Counted from the stretch's first letter, positions 17,157-25,254 are shown. The stretch is DNA of 64,000 nucleotides from Segatella copri (GCF_015074785.1 NZ_CP042464.1:2353001-2417000); one strand, 5' to 3'. Program-made: numbers and translations. The notes: generated from the letters alone by a model not told the origin.

Positions 17157-20100
17157 TTAGAAGTTTACGTCAAATCCTACAGATATGGTTGATGTGAGAG
17201 GGAAACCTCCACGCTGATAACCATCTATCAGGGTGTTGGTGTAAGGTCCTGTCGTGAATCTTGACTCTGGGTTGATACCACGATAGTCGCCACTCCATAT
17301 ATACAGCAGGTTGTTTCCCGAGAGATAGAATCTCAAGTCGTTGAGATGCATTTTCTTGACAATGTCCTTTGGCATGGTGTAACCAATGGTAAGGTTGCGC
17401 AAGCAGGCATACGAAGCGTTCTGCAAAGGATAGTCGGTAAGCAAGAGGTTATGACCATTCTTCTCATAAGGAGTCTTGCCGTCACCTGGGTGCTCTGCAC
17501 TAATCCAGCGGTTCTTAGCGTAGCCCTTGTTGTAACGTAAAGTTTCGTTATAGTACACGTCGCCATTGAAAACTGTAATACCCTGCACGCCCTGAATCAG
17601 GATAGAGAAGTCGAAATTCTTGTAGCGCAAGTTGTTGGTAAGACCCCATGTGAAGTCTGGATAAGGATTTCCGAGAGGCACACGGTCGTTAGCATCGAGT
17701 GTTCCACTGTTGTCAGTGTCTACGATGCGGAGTCCACCTGGAACATCGTCAGCAAAGTGTGGGTTAGCGTCTATTTCCTCCTGAGAATTCCATACACCCT
17801 GGGTCTTATATCCATAATACTGGATAAGTGGTGAACCCACCTTAGCGATGTAGCACTCATTGCGCTCACCCTGGCTGATGATTTGGCTCTCTCCTCCGAT
17901 TTCCAACAACTTATTGCGTGAAAGCGAGAAGTTAAAGTTGGTTTCCCAACTGAAGTTTCTATTGCGAATATTGTGTGTATCAATCTGAATCTCCACACCC
18001 TTATTGCTCACCCTTCCGATGTTGTTCCAATAGTTGGAATAACCTGTAAACGACTGCGTAGGCTGTGCAAAGAGCAATGCCTTGGTCTCAGAATAGTAAG
18101 CATCGAGCGACAAGTTGATGCGATTTCTGAAAAGACCTAAGTCGAAACCAAAGTTAAACTCATTGGTCTTCTCCCAAGTAATGTTAGAGTTTGCCAAAGT
18201 AGAAGATGTATTAGCCATACCATTCACCAAACTTCCATTGCCTGCGCCCAAAGCGTAATTGGCAGAGTTGAGCACCTCTAAGGCTGCCTGATAAGAAATC
18301 TGATTGTTACCTGTCATACCATAAGAGGCACGCAACTTCAGATTAGAAATAGCTTCAATAGACTTCATGAAGGCTTCTTCGCTGACACGCCAACCCAAAG
18401 ATATAGAAGGGAACCAAGCGTTGCGATTGCCCTTAGCGAAGAGCGATGAACGGTCAAGGCGCAAAGATGCTGACATCAAATAGCGACTCAAATAACTATA
18501 GTTGATACGACCTAAATAAGATTCTAAAACGACGTCTGGATAACGGAAGGTTCCAGTACCAGCCTTATCGCCATTGTCCGATGTAGCCAACTCGAAGATA
18601 GTAGCTGCATTCAGGGTCTTGATGTTGTCGGTAGCAAAACCTGAGGCTGTCTCTGCCACGCGCTGTACACGTGTACGCTCTGCTGTATAGCCCAAGAGGG
18701 CATCAATGCTATGCTGCTTCTTACTTCCCAAGTTGAGGTGATAAGAAAGGGTATTCTCTGTCAACAAGTCGATGTATAAGTTGCTGAAATAAGTAGCACG
18801 GCTGGCTTCACCATCCTTGGTTGCATTCTTATTATCATAAGTATAAGAAGGTGAGAAGCGCACATTAAAACCATTAGAAGTCTTAAAGGTCAATCCCTTA
18901 GCCAGTTCTACCGTCAGATACAAGTTGCCCAATCCCTGGAAATCTTCACTCCAACGCATGGTGTTGGCCATCACGCTGCATGGATTGTTGTTGGAAGAAG
19001 AGAAAGGTGAGGTTCGCTCTGTCAAAGGATTGCCTTCTTCGTCTACCTCGCCTGTTGGGGTTTCTATATTATTGAAGTGGCTACCACGAGCAAAACCACT
19101 ATAGCCAGTAAGTGCTGTTGTGATGTCGTTGTGATAAACAGGCAGGAATGATGGTGTGCGATAGAAGTCGATAAAGTTGTTGCGAGGACGCTCTGCACGC
19201 TTGTAAGTACCAGAGAAATTGACACCGAAGCCCACACTCTTAGATAAGCGTGTGTCTAACTTGGCGCGGAAGTTCACCTTGTCGAGTGTATTGGAACGCA
19301 TGATACCCTGATCCTTCATATAAGCAGCCGACACAAAATACTTAGTGTCCTTCTTGCCACCAGATACGCTAAACTGCACATTGGTCATTGAAGCCACATC
19401 GTTAAGACCCTCCTTCTGCCAGTCAGTAGCACCATACAACGACTCCAGATAAGCCGCACTACGTGCCTGAGACATAACAGGGCGTCCACCTAACGCTTCT
19501 TCTTGCTGCATCAAGTTAAACCAATCGGTAGAGGTCATCATGTCGTGCAACTGGTAAGCATACTTGAAACCCTGATAGAAATTGAACTTATACTTAGGTT
19601 GTTCGGGAGTACCTTGCTTCGTGGTGATAAGAATAACACCATTGGCTGCACGTGAACCATAGATGGCTGCAGAAGCAGCATCTTTCAGAATCTCTACAGA
19701 CTTAATGTCGGAAGCATTTACCTGCGACAAACCACCCTTTACAGGGAATCCATCAATAATCACTAATGGAGAACTCTCGGCTGAGATAGAACCTGTACCG
19801 CGCACACGAATAGAAGGTGTAACACCCACCTCGGAAGTCTCATTGCTCACGGTAAGACCTGTCATCATACCCTGTAACGCCTGAGTGACATCGCTAACAG
19901 GAGCTTTGGTCAACGAGCCACCATCCAGTTTGGAAATAGAACCCGTAAGGTGAGATTTCTGCTGTACGCCATAACCGATCACCACTGTTTCGTCCAGCTG
20001 TGTGTCGTTCACCTCTAATCTTACATCGATTTTCTTTCTGTCACCAACCGTTACCATTTGGTCAGTGTAACCAATATAAGAAAAAACAAGAACAGTCTTC

Positions 20101-20309
20101 TTGCTTTTCACCTCTATGGAATATTTACCATCCATATCGGTAATAGTGCCAGCAGTGTTACCTGCATCACCTTTCACAGCAACAGTAGCACCCACTAAAG
20201 GTCCTTCTGTATCAGTGACGGTACCATGTATCACTATCTGAGCATTGACAGTAACACTAAGACATAGTGCTATCATTGTCATCAATAAGTTTGTTTTTAA
20301 AAGTCTCAT
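17157..20309 (-). CDS. SusC-like TonB-dependent transporter (alginate locus)
   Basis: A 1050-residue SusC/RagA-type receptor. In order it has a signal peptide (to about residue 24), a carboxypeptidase-regulatory-like domain (25-105, GTVTDTEGPLVGATV), a TonB-box segment (DETVVIGYGVQQK), a plug domain (about 120-230, with VRGTGSISAESSPLVIIDG), and a 22-strand barrel ending in an aromatic-rich strand (SVGFDVNF). It imports oligosaccharides with its SusD partner. It is the first gene of the leftward operon and is preceded by a 74-bp tandem repeat, a promoter and a GntR operator. Confidence 0.95.
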   Translation of the reverse strand: MRLLKTNLLMTMIALCLSVTVNAQIVIHGTVTDTEGPLVGATVAVKGDAGNTAGTITDMDGKYSIEVKSKKTVLVFSYIGYTDQMVTVGDRKKIDVRLEVNDTQLDETVVIGYGVQQKSHLTGSISKLDGGSLTKAPVSDVTQALQGMMTGLTVSNETSEVGVTPSIRVRGTGSISAESSPLVIIDGFPVKGGLSQVNASDIKSVEILKDAASAAIYGSRAANGVILITTKQGTPEQPKYKFNFYQGFKYAYQLHDMMTSTDWFNLMQQEEALGGRPVMSQARSAAYLESLYGATDWQKEGLNDVASMTNVQFSVSGGKKDTKYFVSAAYMKDQGIMRSNTLDKVNFRAKLDTRLSKSVGFGVNFSGTYKRAERPRNNFIDFYRTPSFLPVYHNDITTALTGYSGFARGSHFNNIETPTGEVDEEGNPLTERTSPFSSSNNNPCSVMANTMRWSEDFQGLGNLYLTVELAKGLTFKTSNGFNVRFSPSYTYDNKNATKDGEASRATYFSNLYIDLLTENTLSYHLNLGSKKQHSIDALLGYTAERTRVQRVAETASGFATDNIKTLNAATIFELATSDNGDKAGTGTFRYPDVVLESYLGRINYSYLSRYLMSASLRLDRSSLFAKGNRNAWFPSISLGWRVSEEAFMKSIEAISNLKLRASYGMTGNNQISYQAALEVLNSANYALGAGNGSLVNGMANTSSTLANSNITWEKTNEFNFGFDLGLFRNRINLSLDAYYSETKALLFAQPTQSFTGYSNYWNNIGRVSNKGVEIQIDTHNIRNRNFSWETNFNFSLSRNKLLEIGGESQIISQGERNECYIAKVGSPLIQYYGYKTQGVWNSQEEIDANPHFADDVPGGLRIVDTDNSGTLDANDRVPLGNPYPDFTWGLTNNLRYKNFDFSILIQGVQGITVFNGDVYYNETLRYNKGYAKNRWISAEHPGDGKTPYEKNGHNLLLTDYPLQNASYACLRNLTIGYTMPKDIVKKMHLNDLRFYLSGNNLLYIWSGDYRGINPESRFTTGPYTNTLIDGYQRGGFPLTSTISVGFDVNF

Positions 20310-20351
20310 AGGCTTTCTTTTTAAGAATTATAGATATTTTAGTTTCTATGC

Positions 20352-20511
20352 GCAAAGATAATGCAAATCGAATGCAGAATCATCAAGCTCGCTTGAATGT
20401 TATGCTGAGATGCTGCTTATCTTCTGCAAAGATAATGCAAATCGAATGCAGAATCATCAAGCTCGCTTGAATGTTATGCTGAGATGCTGCTTATCGTCTG
20501 CAAAGATAATA
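20352..20511. repeat. 74-bp tandem duplication in the susC leader (2.2 copies)
   Basis: Two essentially identical 74-bp units lie at 20352-20425 and 20426-20499, followed by the first 12 bp of a third. Each unit starts with GCAAAGATAA, which on the minus strand is a TATCTTTG -7 element facing susC (20353-20360, 20427-20434, 20501-20508). Only the distal element has a matching -33 box. The unit also contains the palindrome CAAGCTCGCTTG. The duplication therefore lengthens the susC leader and multiplies promoter-like -7 boxes. Confidence 0.95.
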
Positions 20512-20531
20512 CTTAAATATGATAAATAAAA
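20501..20531 (-). promoter_or_regulatory. Likely promoter of the alginate operon (susC)
   Basis: On the minus strand, TTTT (20531-20528), 19 bp, then TATCTTTG (20508-20501) fits the Bacteroidetes -33/-7 promoter form (TTTG, about 19-20 bp, TAnnTTTG) with one mismatch in the -33 box. Transcription would start near 20494 and give a leader of about 185 nt that contains both repeat copies. Confidence 0.65.
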
Positions 20532-20535
20532 CTTT

Positions 20536-20547
20536 TTGGTATACCAA
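20536..20547. promoter_or_regulatory. GntR-type operator, perfect palindrome
   Basis: TTGGTATACCAA is a perfect 12-bp palindrome between the divergent susC and gntR genes, just upstream of the susC -33 box. It matches the core of hexuronate regulators of the FadR subfamily (ExuR/UxuR sites centre on TTGGTATACCAA). The regulator encoded next to it is the natural ligand. It occurs in related form at 21452 and 21511. Confidence 0.75.
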
Positions 20548-20642
20548 TTATATTAGTTTAACGTTTCGTTATTTTTTTCTTGCCTTTATGTGAATTATCG
20601 TTAATTCAATTCCGGTTTCATGAAATATACAGAATAATTATG

Positions 20643-20650
20643 TACCTTTG
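20643..20650 (+). promoter_or_regulatory. -7 promoter element of the GntR-type regulator
   Basis: TACCTTTG fits TAnnTTTG and lies 33 bp before the ATG at 20676. Its position argues that the ORF start at 20580 is not used. A TTTCATGAAA palindrome sits at 20616-20625 just upstream. Confidence 0.55.
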
Positions 20651-20675
20651 CGAAAAAATACAAATAAAGAAGAAT

Positions 20676-21371
20676 ATGTCTATGAAACAAGAAACCAACC
20701 ACTCACCAGTCGACAGAGTAGTAGACTACATCAAAACTCAGATTGCAGAGAAACAAGTCAACCCTGGCGACCGCTTGCCTTCTGAAAGAAAGCTATCAGA
20801 GCTCCTGAAAGTAGGAAGACCGCACATCAGAGCAGCACTACAAAAGCTTGAAACTTATGGTGTTGTAGAAACAAGACCACAGAGCGGAACCATCGTAACC
20901 GAATTTTCTAAAAGTCAAATTGACAATCTATTCAACGAAACACTGAAGGTTGACAAGTACGATTTTTATAGTCTTGTACACGTGCGCGTACTATTAGAAA
21001 TAGATGCCTGCACCCTTGCAGCCACCAACTGCACAAGCGAAGACATCGACAAAGTGGAAAAGGCACTCAGAGAGTTGGAGGACTGCCAAGATTCTAAGAA
21101 AAGGATCGAGAAGGATTTTGCATTCCATCACGCCATAGCTTGCAGTAGCCATAACCCCGTATTGGCTTCTCTACTGCTTATCATCACACCAGACATCATG
21201 AAGTTCTATCATAAATATAGATTCTGCTCCGTGCCTGAGCGACAGGTAATCACAGAACACAGAGACTATATTGCTAAGATGAAAGCACGCGACACAGAAG
21301 GCATGAGAGAGTTGGTACTAAGCCACTTAGCTAATCAGATAAACTTTGCTAAGTCACAAAGAAGAGACTGA
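20676..21371 (+). CDS. GntR-family (FadR/FCD) transcriptional regulator of the alginate locus
   Basis: A 231-residue regulator. An N-terminal winged helix-turn-helix (about 12-80: PGDRLPSERKLSELL, then GRPHIRAALQKLETYGVVE) is followed by an all-helical FCD ligand domain with the usual metal-site pattern (DFAFHHAI, EHRDYI, SHLANQ). I use the ATG at 20676, or possibly 20682, because the -7 element at 20643 excludes earlier starts. FCD regulators of uronate catabolism sense sugar acids. Here the ligand is probably DEH or KDG, which is inference. Operators at 20536, 21452 and 21511 surround the gene, so it is likely to control the susC operon, itself and the secreted protein downstream. Confidence 0.9.
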   Translation: MSMKQETNHSPVDRVVDYIKTQIAEKQVNPGDRLPSERKLSELLKVGRPHIRAALQKLETYGVVETRPQSGTIVTEFSKSQIDNLFNETLKVDKYDFYSLVHVRVLLEIDACTLAATNCTSEDIDKVEKALRELEDCQDSKKRIEKDFAFHHAIACSSHNPVLASLLLIITPDIMKFYHKYRFCSVPERQVITEHRDYIAKMKARDTEGMRELVLSHLANQINFAKSQRRD

Positions 21372-21382
21372 ACAAACACCTG

Positions 21383-21412
21383 ACAGCACCCTGACAATCG
21401 GGGTGCTGTTTT
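21383..21412 (+). terminator. Rho-independent terminator after the regulator gene
   Basis: ACAGCACCC and GGGTGCTGT form a 9-bp stem with a 9-base loop, followed by a short T run. It begins 11 bp after the stop codon of the regulator gene. Confidence 0.85.
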
Positions 21413-21451
21413 GGCTTCATAACCTATTATAATAAAAACACAATTGGCTAT

Positions 21452-21466
21452 ATTGGTATACTAATT
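21452..21466. promoter_or_regulatory. Second GntR-type operator
   Basis: ATTGGTATACTAATT is a palindrome with one asymmetric base pair and the same TTGGTATAC core as the site at 20536. It lies upstream of the secreted protein gene at 21576. Confidence 0.65.
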
Positions 21467-21510
21467 AAATATAATTAAACCGCAATACACTTAAATCTTA
21501 TTAAATATTA

Positions 21511-21540
21511 ATTGGTTTACCAGTTTTTTATTTATCTTTG
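21511..21540 (+). promoter_or_regulatory. Promoter with overlapping GntR-type operator
   Basis: A -7 element TATCTTTG is at 21533-21540, 35 bp before the ATG at 21576. The operator-like ATTGGTTTACCAGT (21511-21524) covers where the -33 box should be, so bound regulator would block transcription of the downstream gene. Confidence 0.65.
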
Positions 21541-21575
21541 CACCGTTTTTAATTACCAAAAAAATATAAACGATT

Positions 21576-22265
21576 ATGAAACATTTATTATCATTAATGA
21601 CCGTATGCTTGCTCTCGCTCAGTGCGCAAGCACAACAAACATGGGACTTTTTAGACCTGAGCGAATCTATCCCTCTCATCGAGGCAGATAACATTAACTG
21701 GAATGTTGATAAGTATCAAACTGATGTCCCTATACAGTGGAGCAACAATATCGCCTTTACTGAATGGAGCACCTTGAAAGCCAATGGCGAAGAGATTCCA
21801 GCAACCAAAGGGCTTATGTTTATTGGAGATAAAGGCAAATTGCTTTTCTCTATCAGCAGCAAGAACAAAAACTATTTTAAGCTGAACAATAATAAAGCTA
21901 AAATCAAGATTTGCAACCTCAAGAAGGGACAGAAGATCACTATCGTGGGAGTGAGCGGAAGCAAAGAAGAACCTCGTACCTTTACAGCAGTAGAAAACCT
22001 CGAGGTGACAAGCGGTATGGAGCCCACATTAGAAGAACAAACCAGCGAAGCTAAAGTGATGAACGACGGCGACATCGTCATTGGCTGCACCAACGCCATG
22101 AACGTCTATTCTATCAGCCTCAGCGCCGACGCCACGGGCATTGCGCAGACAACTATCAGCAAGCCATCAGGCAACGATAAGTTTTACACGCTCGACGGCA
22201 AGCAAGTGAAACCCTCACACAAAGGCATCATCATTGCCAATGGAAAGAAATACACCAATAAATAA
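21576..22265 (+). CDS. Secreted protein of unknown function in the GntR regulon
   Basis: A 229-residue protein with a signal peptide (cleavage after AQA, residue 19). The mature part opens with QTWDFLDLSES, a WDF start also seen in Prevotella secreted carbohydrate-active proteins, then beta-rich sequence to about 175. It ends with a C-terminal motif (FYTLDGKQVKPSHKGI, then NGKKY) common to Prevotella secreted proteins. I recognise no catalytic motif. Two operators of the adjacent regulator lie upstream, one over its promoter. It is therefore probably a member of the alginate response, perhaps a glycan-binding accessory protein. Function is not established. Confidence 0.75.
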   Translation: MKHLLSLMTVCLLSLSAQAQQTWDFLDLSESIPLIEADNINWNVDKYQTDVPIQWSNNIAFTEWSTLKANGEEIPATKGLMFIGDKGKLLFSISSKNKNYFKLNNNKAKIKICNLKKGQKITIVGVSGSKEEPRTFTAVENLEVTSGMEPTLEEQTSEAKVMNDGDIVIGCTNAMNVYSISLSADATGIAQTTISKPSGNDKFYTLDGKQVKPSHKGIIIANGKKYTNK

Positions 22266-22285
22266 TTAACTAACATACATTTATT

Positions 22286-22560
22286 CTACATCATGCCATC
22301 GAGCAACTCGATGGCATGGCGCATATCTTGCTCGAAAGTAGTATGGTCGAGCAGATAATGCGGAGTGCCATTAACCAACCATTAATAGAGCAAAGGATTC
22401 ATTCTCTCTATATATTGGCTAATGGCATATTCTATATTATCACGCTGCGTATGACTATGAGAAAATTCATACACACGCAGCTTCTGATGAAAGAAGCAAT
22501 AAGCCGACTCGATACTATCCTTACTAAAATTTACCCCCAGTTCGGGATAAGAAAAGTTCA
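22286..22560 (-). pseudogene. 3' fragment of an unknown gene with an in-frame TAA
   Basis: On the minus strand a protein-like frame runs from about 22560 to a TAG at 22286-22288. It reads FSYPELGVNFSKDSIESAY, then FFHQKLRVYEFSHSHT, QRDNIEYAISQYIERMN, an in-frame TAA at 22382-22384, and finally NGTPHYLLDHTTFEQDMRH. The unbroken sense on both sides of the stop indicates one gene killed by a nonsense mutation. It resembles small conserved proteins of Prevotella that I cannot name. Its 5' end is missing and adjoins IS982-type DNA, which suggests an insertion cut it. Confidence 0.6.
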
Positions 22561-22808
22561 ATAAAAAGTTTGTAGTCTCACAAATATTTTGTATCTTTAT
22601 AGGTAAAAATCAAACAGTTATAAAAATATTTGATATGACTACCGATTACAAAGTTACAGAATTATTTTGTATTATAGACGAGTTTTGCAAATATTTTGAA
22701 GCAGAAAACGCAGGAAATTTGCTGGAAGACAGCAGTGACATCAAGCGTAGAAGGCGTTCTGTCTCATTGTCAGACAGTGAAATCATGACAATCCTGTTGT
22801 ATTTTATC
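22561..22808 (+). mobile_element. IS982-family transposase stub (5' end only)
   Basis: From the ATG at 22635, about 58 codons match the start of Bacteroidetes IS982 transposases (VTELFCIIDEFCKYFE, then KRRRRSVSLSDSEIMTILL). The match ends after LLYF, near 22808. The frame continues to 22946 in unrelated residues. All catalytic Asp/Glu residues of the transposase are absent, so it is inactive. The preceding 70 bp (22561-22634) is probably the left IS end. I cannot define the inverted repeat without its partner. Confidence 0.75.
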
Positions 22809-22813
22809 CAAAA

Positions 22814-22872
22814 AATCGAGGATAAAAAAAACTTAAAACATTCTTTATCCCCGATTAAATATCGTACCTTTG
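22814..22872 (+). promoter_or_regulatory. Hairpin followed by a -7-like element at the IS junction
   Basis: AATCGAGGATAAA (22814-22826) and TTTATCCCCGATT (22844-22856) form a 13-bp stem with one mismatch. TACCTTTG (22865-22872), a good -7 element, follows. No long gene starts downstream before 23069. This is probably the leader of a gene that has been lost. Confidence 0.45.
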
Positions 22873-23068
22873 CAACCGAAAGAGTTCTTTGGGTGGTTAT
22901 GCAAATCACAGCAAGATGCTACATTCTGTTTATTTCTAATTCGTAACCTTTTCTTTTTATGAGATAAAAACTTATCTCATTCTCATTCACTTGTAAAAAA
23001 TACGTACTTTCGCATCAAAAAAGTATATATTTGCAATCGAATTGCGGATATCAAAAAGATATATCGAT

Positions 23069-23164
23069 ATGAAGAAAGAAAAGAATTTAGAAAGTTTATC
23101 GGACGATGAGATTCTGCAGGGCTTCAAGGATGCCGAGCATGATGGCTTCGAGAATATGCTATGA
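23069..23164 (+). pseudogene. 31-codon ORF, possible sigma-factor remnant
   Basis: An ATG at 23069 opens a 31-codon frame (NLESLSDDEILQGFKDAEHD is its middle) ending in TGA at 23162-23164. The LSDDEILQGFKD pattern resembles the first helix of small RNA polymerase sigma-70 factors, so it may be a truncated one; the length is too short to be sure. A TATATTTG -7 element lies upstream near 23026. The 260 bp before it (22809-23068) hold only the IS junction and promoter-like A/T-rich DNA. Confidence 0.35.
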
Positions 23165-23204
23165 GGAAGCGGCTGAAGAAAATAACACATTAAATAATAG
23201 TAAT

Positions 23205-23603
23205 ATGGAAGATATGAAGAAGGGAAGAATCACTCCTAGCTGGATTGATTCATTAAAGGAGAACGAGATTTTTGTGTTTGGCAGCAATCTGGCTGGCATG
23301 CATGGTGGTGGAGCAGCCCGCATTGCCCGCCTGCATTTCGGTGCCGTCATGGGCAAGGGTGTAGGCTTGCAAGGCCAGAGTTACGCCATCCCTACGATGC
23401 AGAGCGGCGTAGAAACCATCCGTCCATACGTAGAGGAATTCATTATCTTTGCCCATCAGCATCCCGAGCTACATTTCCTGGTGACCCCAATAGGTTGCGG
23501 CATCGCCGGTTTCGAAGCCGAAGACATCGCCCCATTGTTCAAGAAGGCAAAGGAGATGAAGAACATCAGTTTGCCGGAGAGTTTCTGGGAGGTGATAGAG
23601 TAA
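23205..23603 (+). CDS. Macro-domain-like protein paired with an ADP-ribosylglycohydrolase
   Basis: A 132-residue protein. FVFGSNLAGMHGGGAARIA (about 21-39), GQSYAIPTM and TPIGCGIAGFE are glycine-rich loops of the macro/Appr-1''-p-like fold as found in A1S_2505-type proteins; the family name is from memory. These loops bind ADP-ribose or related nucleotides. I chose the ATG at 23205 because the upstream frame overlaps a different ORF and has no family-like sequence. The next gene, 22 bp downstream, is an ADP-ribosylglycohydrolase, so the two probably work on the same ADP-ribose chemistry. Confidence 0.75.
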   Translation: MEDMKKGRITPSWIDSLKENEIFVFGSNLAGMHGGGAARIARLHFGAVMGKGVGLQGQSYAIPTMQSGVETIRPYVEEFIIFAHQHPELHFLVTPIGCGIAGFEAEDIAPLFKKAKEMKNISLPESFWEVIE

Positions 23604-23625
23604 AGTTATAGATAATTAGCAGTTT

Positions 23626-24438
23626 ATGTTAGGAGCAATAATAGGAGATATTGCTGGCTCAAAATATGAGTTCAACAATACGTTTGATTATGATTTCGAG
23701 ATGTTCGGCGAAGGATGCGACTTCACCGATGATACCATCTGTACGGTAGCGATAGCTGATGCGATATTGAACGGACGAAGCTATCAGGAAAGCCTGCTGG
23801 ATTGGTGCCGCCGCTATCCTTCTCCAAAAGGAGCGTATGGCGGTAGATTCGCGGGGTGGATTCGTTCTCTTAATCCGCAGCCATACAATAGTTTTGGCAA
23901 TGGTTCGGCAATGCGAGTATCGCCAGTGGCTTGGCTATTCGATGACCTGTCGCAGGTGTTGGAAGAGGCAGAGAAAACGGCTCTTCCTACTCATAACCAT
24001 CCCGAAGGAATCAAGGGAGCCAAAGCCGTGGCTCATGCCATCTGGCATTTCCGCAAGAGCAGATTCTCAGAAGAATCTAAGGAGTGTAAAGATAAGAATT
24101 CTAAAGAATCTGATGATAAGGCAATGAAAGCCTTCAAGGATATCGCCCGCAGCTATTACGAGGATTTCGATACCCGAGATTATCCGAAAGGCAAATTCGA
24201 TGAAACCTGCATGGATGCCGTGCCATTATCTTTCTATCTCCTCTCGCAAGCCTCATCCTTCGAAGATGCTATCCGCCTCGCCATATCTCATGGCGGCGAT
24301 AGCGATACCATCGGAGCCATCGTCGGCTCCATCGCAGAAGCCCGATTCAGTATTCCGCAAGATATGAAAGAGAAGGCAATCTCTTATCTTCCGGATGATA
24401 TGAGAGAAATATCGGTAAGAATAAAGTGTTGCAACTAG
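23626..24438 (+). CDS. ADP-ribosylglycohydrolase family protein (ARH/DraG-like)
   Basis: A 270-residue protein starting MLGAIIGDIAGSKYEF, a classic ARH opening. Metal-binding acids are visible in FTDDTICTVAIAD (about 33-45) and in the C-terminal GGDSDTIGAIVGSIAEA. ARH enzymes remove ADP-ribose from amino acids, nucleic acids or small molecules. The short polar stretch KECKDKNSKESDDK (about 150-163) looks like a lineage-specific loop. It is organised as an operon with the macro-like gene 22 bp upstream. Its last codons overlap the first unit of a 22-bp repeat array. Confidence 0.88.
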   Translation: MLGAIIGDIAGSKYEFNNTFDYDFEMFGEGCDFTDDTICTVAIADAILNGRSYQESLLDWCRRYPSPKGAYGGRFAGWIRSLNPQPYNSFGNGSAMRVSPVAWLFDDLSQVLEEAEKTALPTHNHPEGIKGAKAVAHAIWHFRKSRFSEESKECKDKNSKESDDKAMKAFKDIARSYYEDFDTRDYPKGKFDETCMDAVPLSFYLLSQASSFEDAIRLAISHGGDSDTIGAIVGSIAEARFSIPQDMKEKAISYLPDDMREISVRIKCCN

Positions 24439-24500
24439 GCTCAGCAAAGCTGCTGACTAGGCTCGGCAGACCTGCTGAGCCTAGTGGCAACTGCTGAGAA
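24435..24500. repeat. 22-bp repeat array 1 (3 units)
   Basis: Units at 24435-24456, 24457-24478 and 24479-24500. The first two are 18/22 identical (CTAGGCTCRGCA, four variable bases, CTGCTGA); the third is related but weaker. The first unit overlaps the 3' end of the ADP-ribosylglycohydrolase gene. Confidence 0.75.
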
Positions 24501-24544
24501 GGTATCTTCTGGAACCCGAGGAGTAATATCTTTCAACTCACGAA

Positions 24545-24654
24545 GATGCTTGCATCAACCTATAGAGTTGACTCCTTTATCCCATCGAGCCGACTCCGTC
24601 ATCCAGTAGAACCAACTCATTCTGCTAAATCAACCCTATCTACAACCTTCTCCA
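24545..24654. repeat. 22-bp repeat array 2 (about 5 degenerate units)
   Basis: Units of 22 bp start at 24545, 24567, 24589, 24611 and 24633. The best pair (24567 and 24589) share GACTCC, three to four variable bases, ATCCA and a terminal GA. The array is in the same 22-bp register as array 1. The 86-codon ORF here is not supported, since its sequence is just the repeat read in one frame. Confidence 0.65.
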
Positions 24655-25061
24655 GGCAGTTAATCGCTTTGATACTGCTTATCAGAAATCGTGGTCACAA
24701 TAGCACTCAGCTTCTGCATTTTCTCCACATTTATTTCCTGCACATAAAAGTTTTTTTTGAGAGAAAAGTATCAAAGTATCATTATTTAAAGAAAATAACA
24801 TTCTAAACATCTGATACATTGCGACATACAAAAATGAGACTTTCGAAATATTTTACAGAAAAGTATCATCGAAGTATCATAAAATTGCAAGAAGTATCAT
24901 AAATTTCGGCTTTGAGGTAAATTAAAAGGCTAAAAAGAAATATCTACTATTCCAGTTTTATAAAATTAATAGCGTCTACTTTTTCAGAATGTAAAGAATG
25001 TCAATACAAACTAGGAATAAGAGAAAAGATTGACAGCCAGAATTAGGAATAAAAGCACATA

Positions 25062-25193
25062 AAGTGGTCTGTAAGAGACCATTAAGCGGTCTGTAAGAGA
25101 CCATCAAGTGGGCACTCAGGGACCAAGTGTCGGGCATTGAGAGAACAAGTAACGGGCACTCATTGCCCGTACAGCAGGCATCGAGTACCCAAA
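25062..25193. repeat. 22-bp repeat array 3 (6 units) in the element core
   Basis: Six units start at 25062, 25084, 25106, 25128, 25150 and 25172. The first two differ at two positions only (AAGYGGTCTGTAAGAGACC plus three bases) and contain the palindrome GGTCTGTAAGAGACC. Later units drift to AAGTGGGCACTCAGGGACC-like forms but keep the period exactly. Units have no spacers between them. Confidence 0.85.
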
Positions 25194-25254
25194 GTATCGG
25201 ACGATTTTGGGCACTTCTCGCAAGTCGGCGGCTTCGATATTATGCATGATGCTT

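Noticed and set aside
22635..22946. Intact 103-residue gene
   Set aside because: Only the first 58 codons match an IS982 transposase; the tail is unrelated sequence.
24546..24806. 86-codon ORF in the repeat region
   Set aside because: Its residues simply follow the 22-bp repeats; no start signals or protein character.
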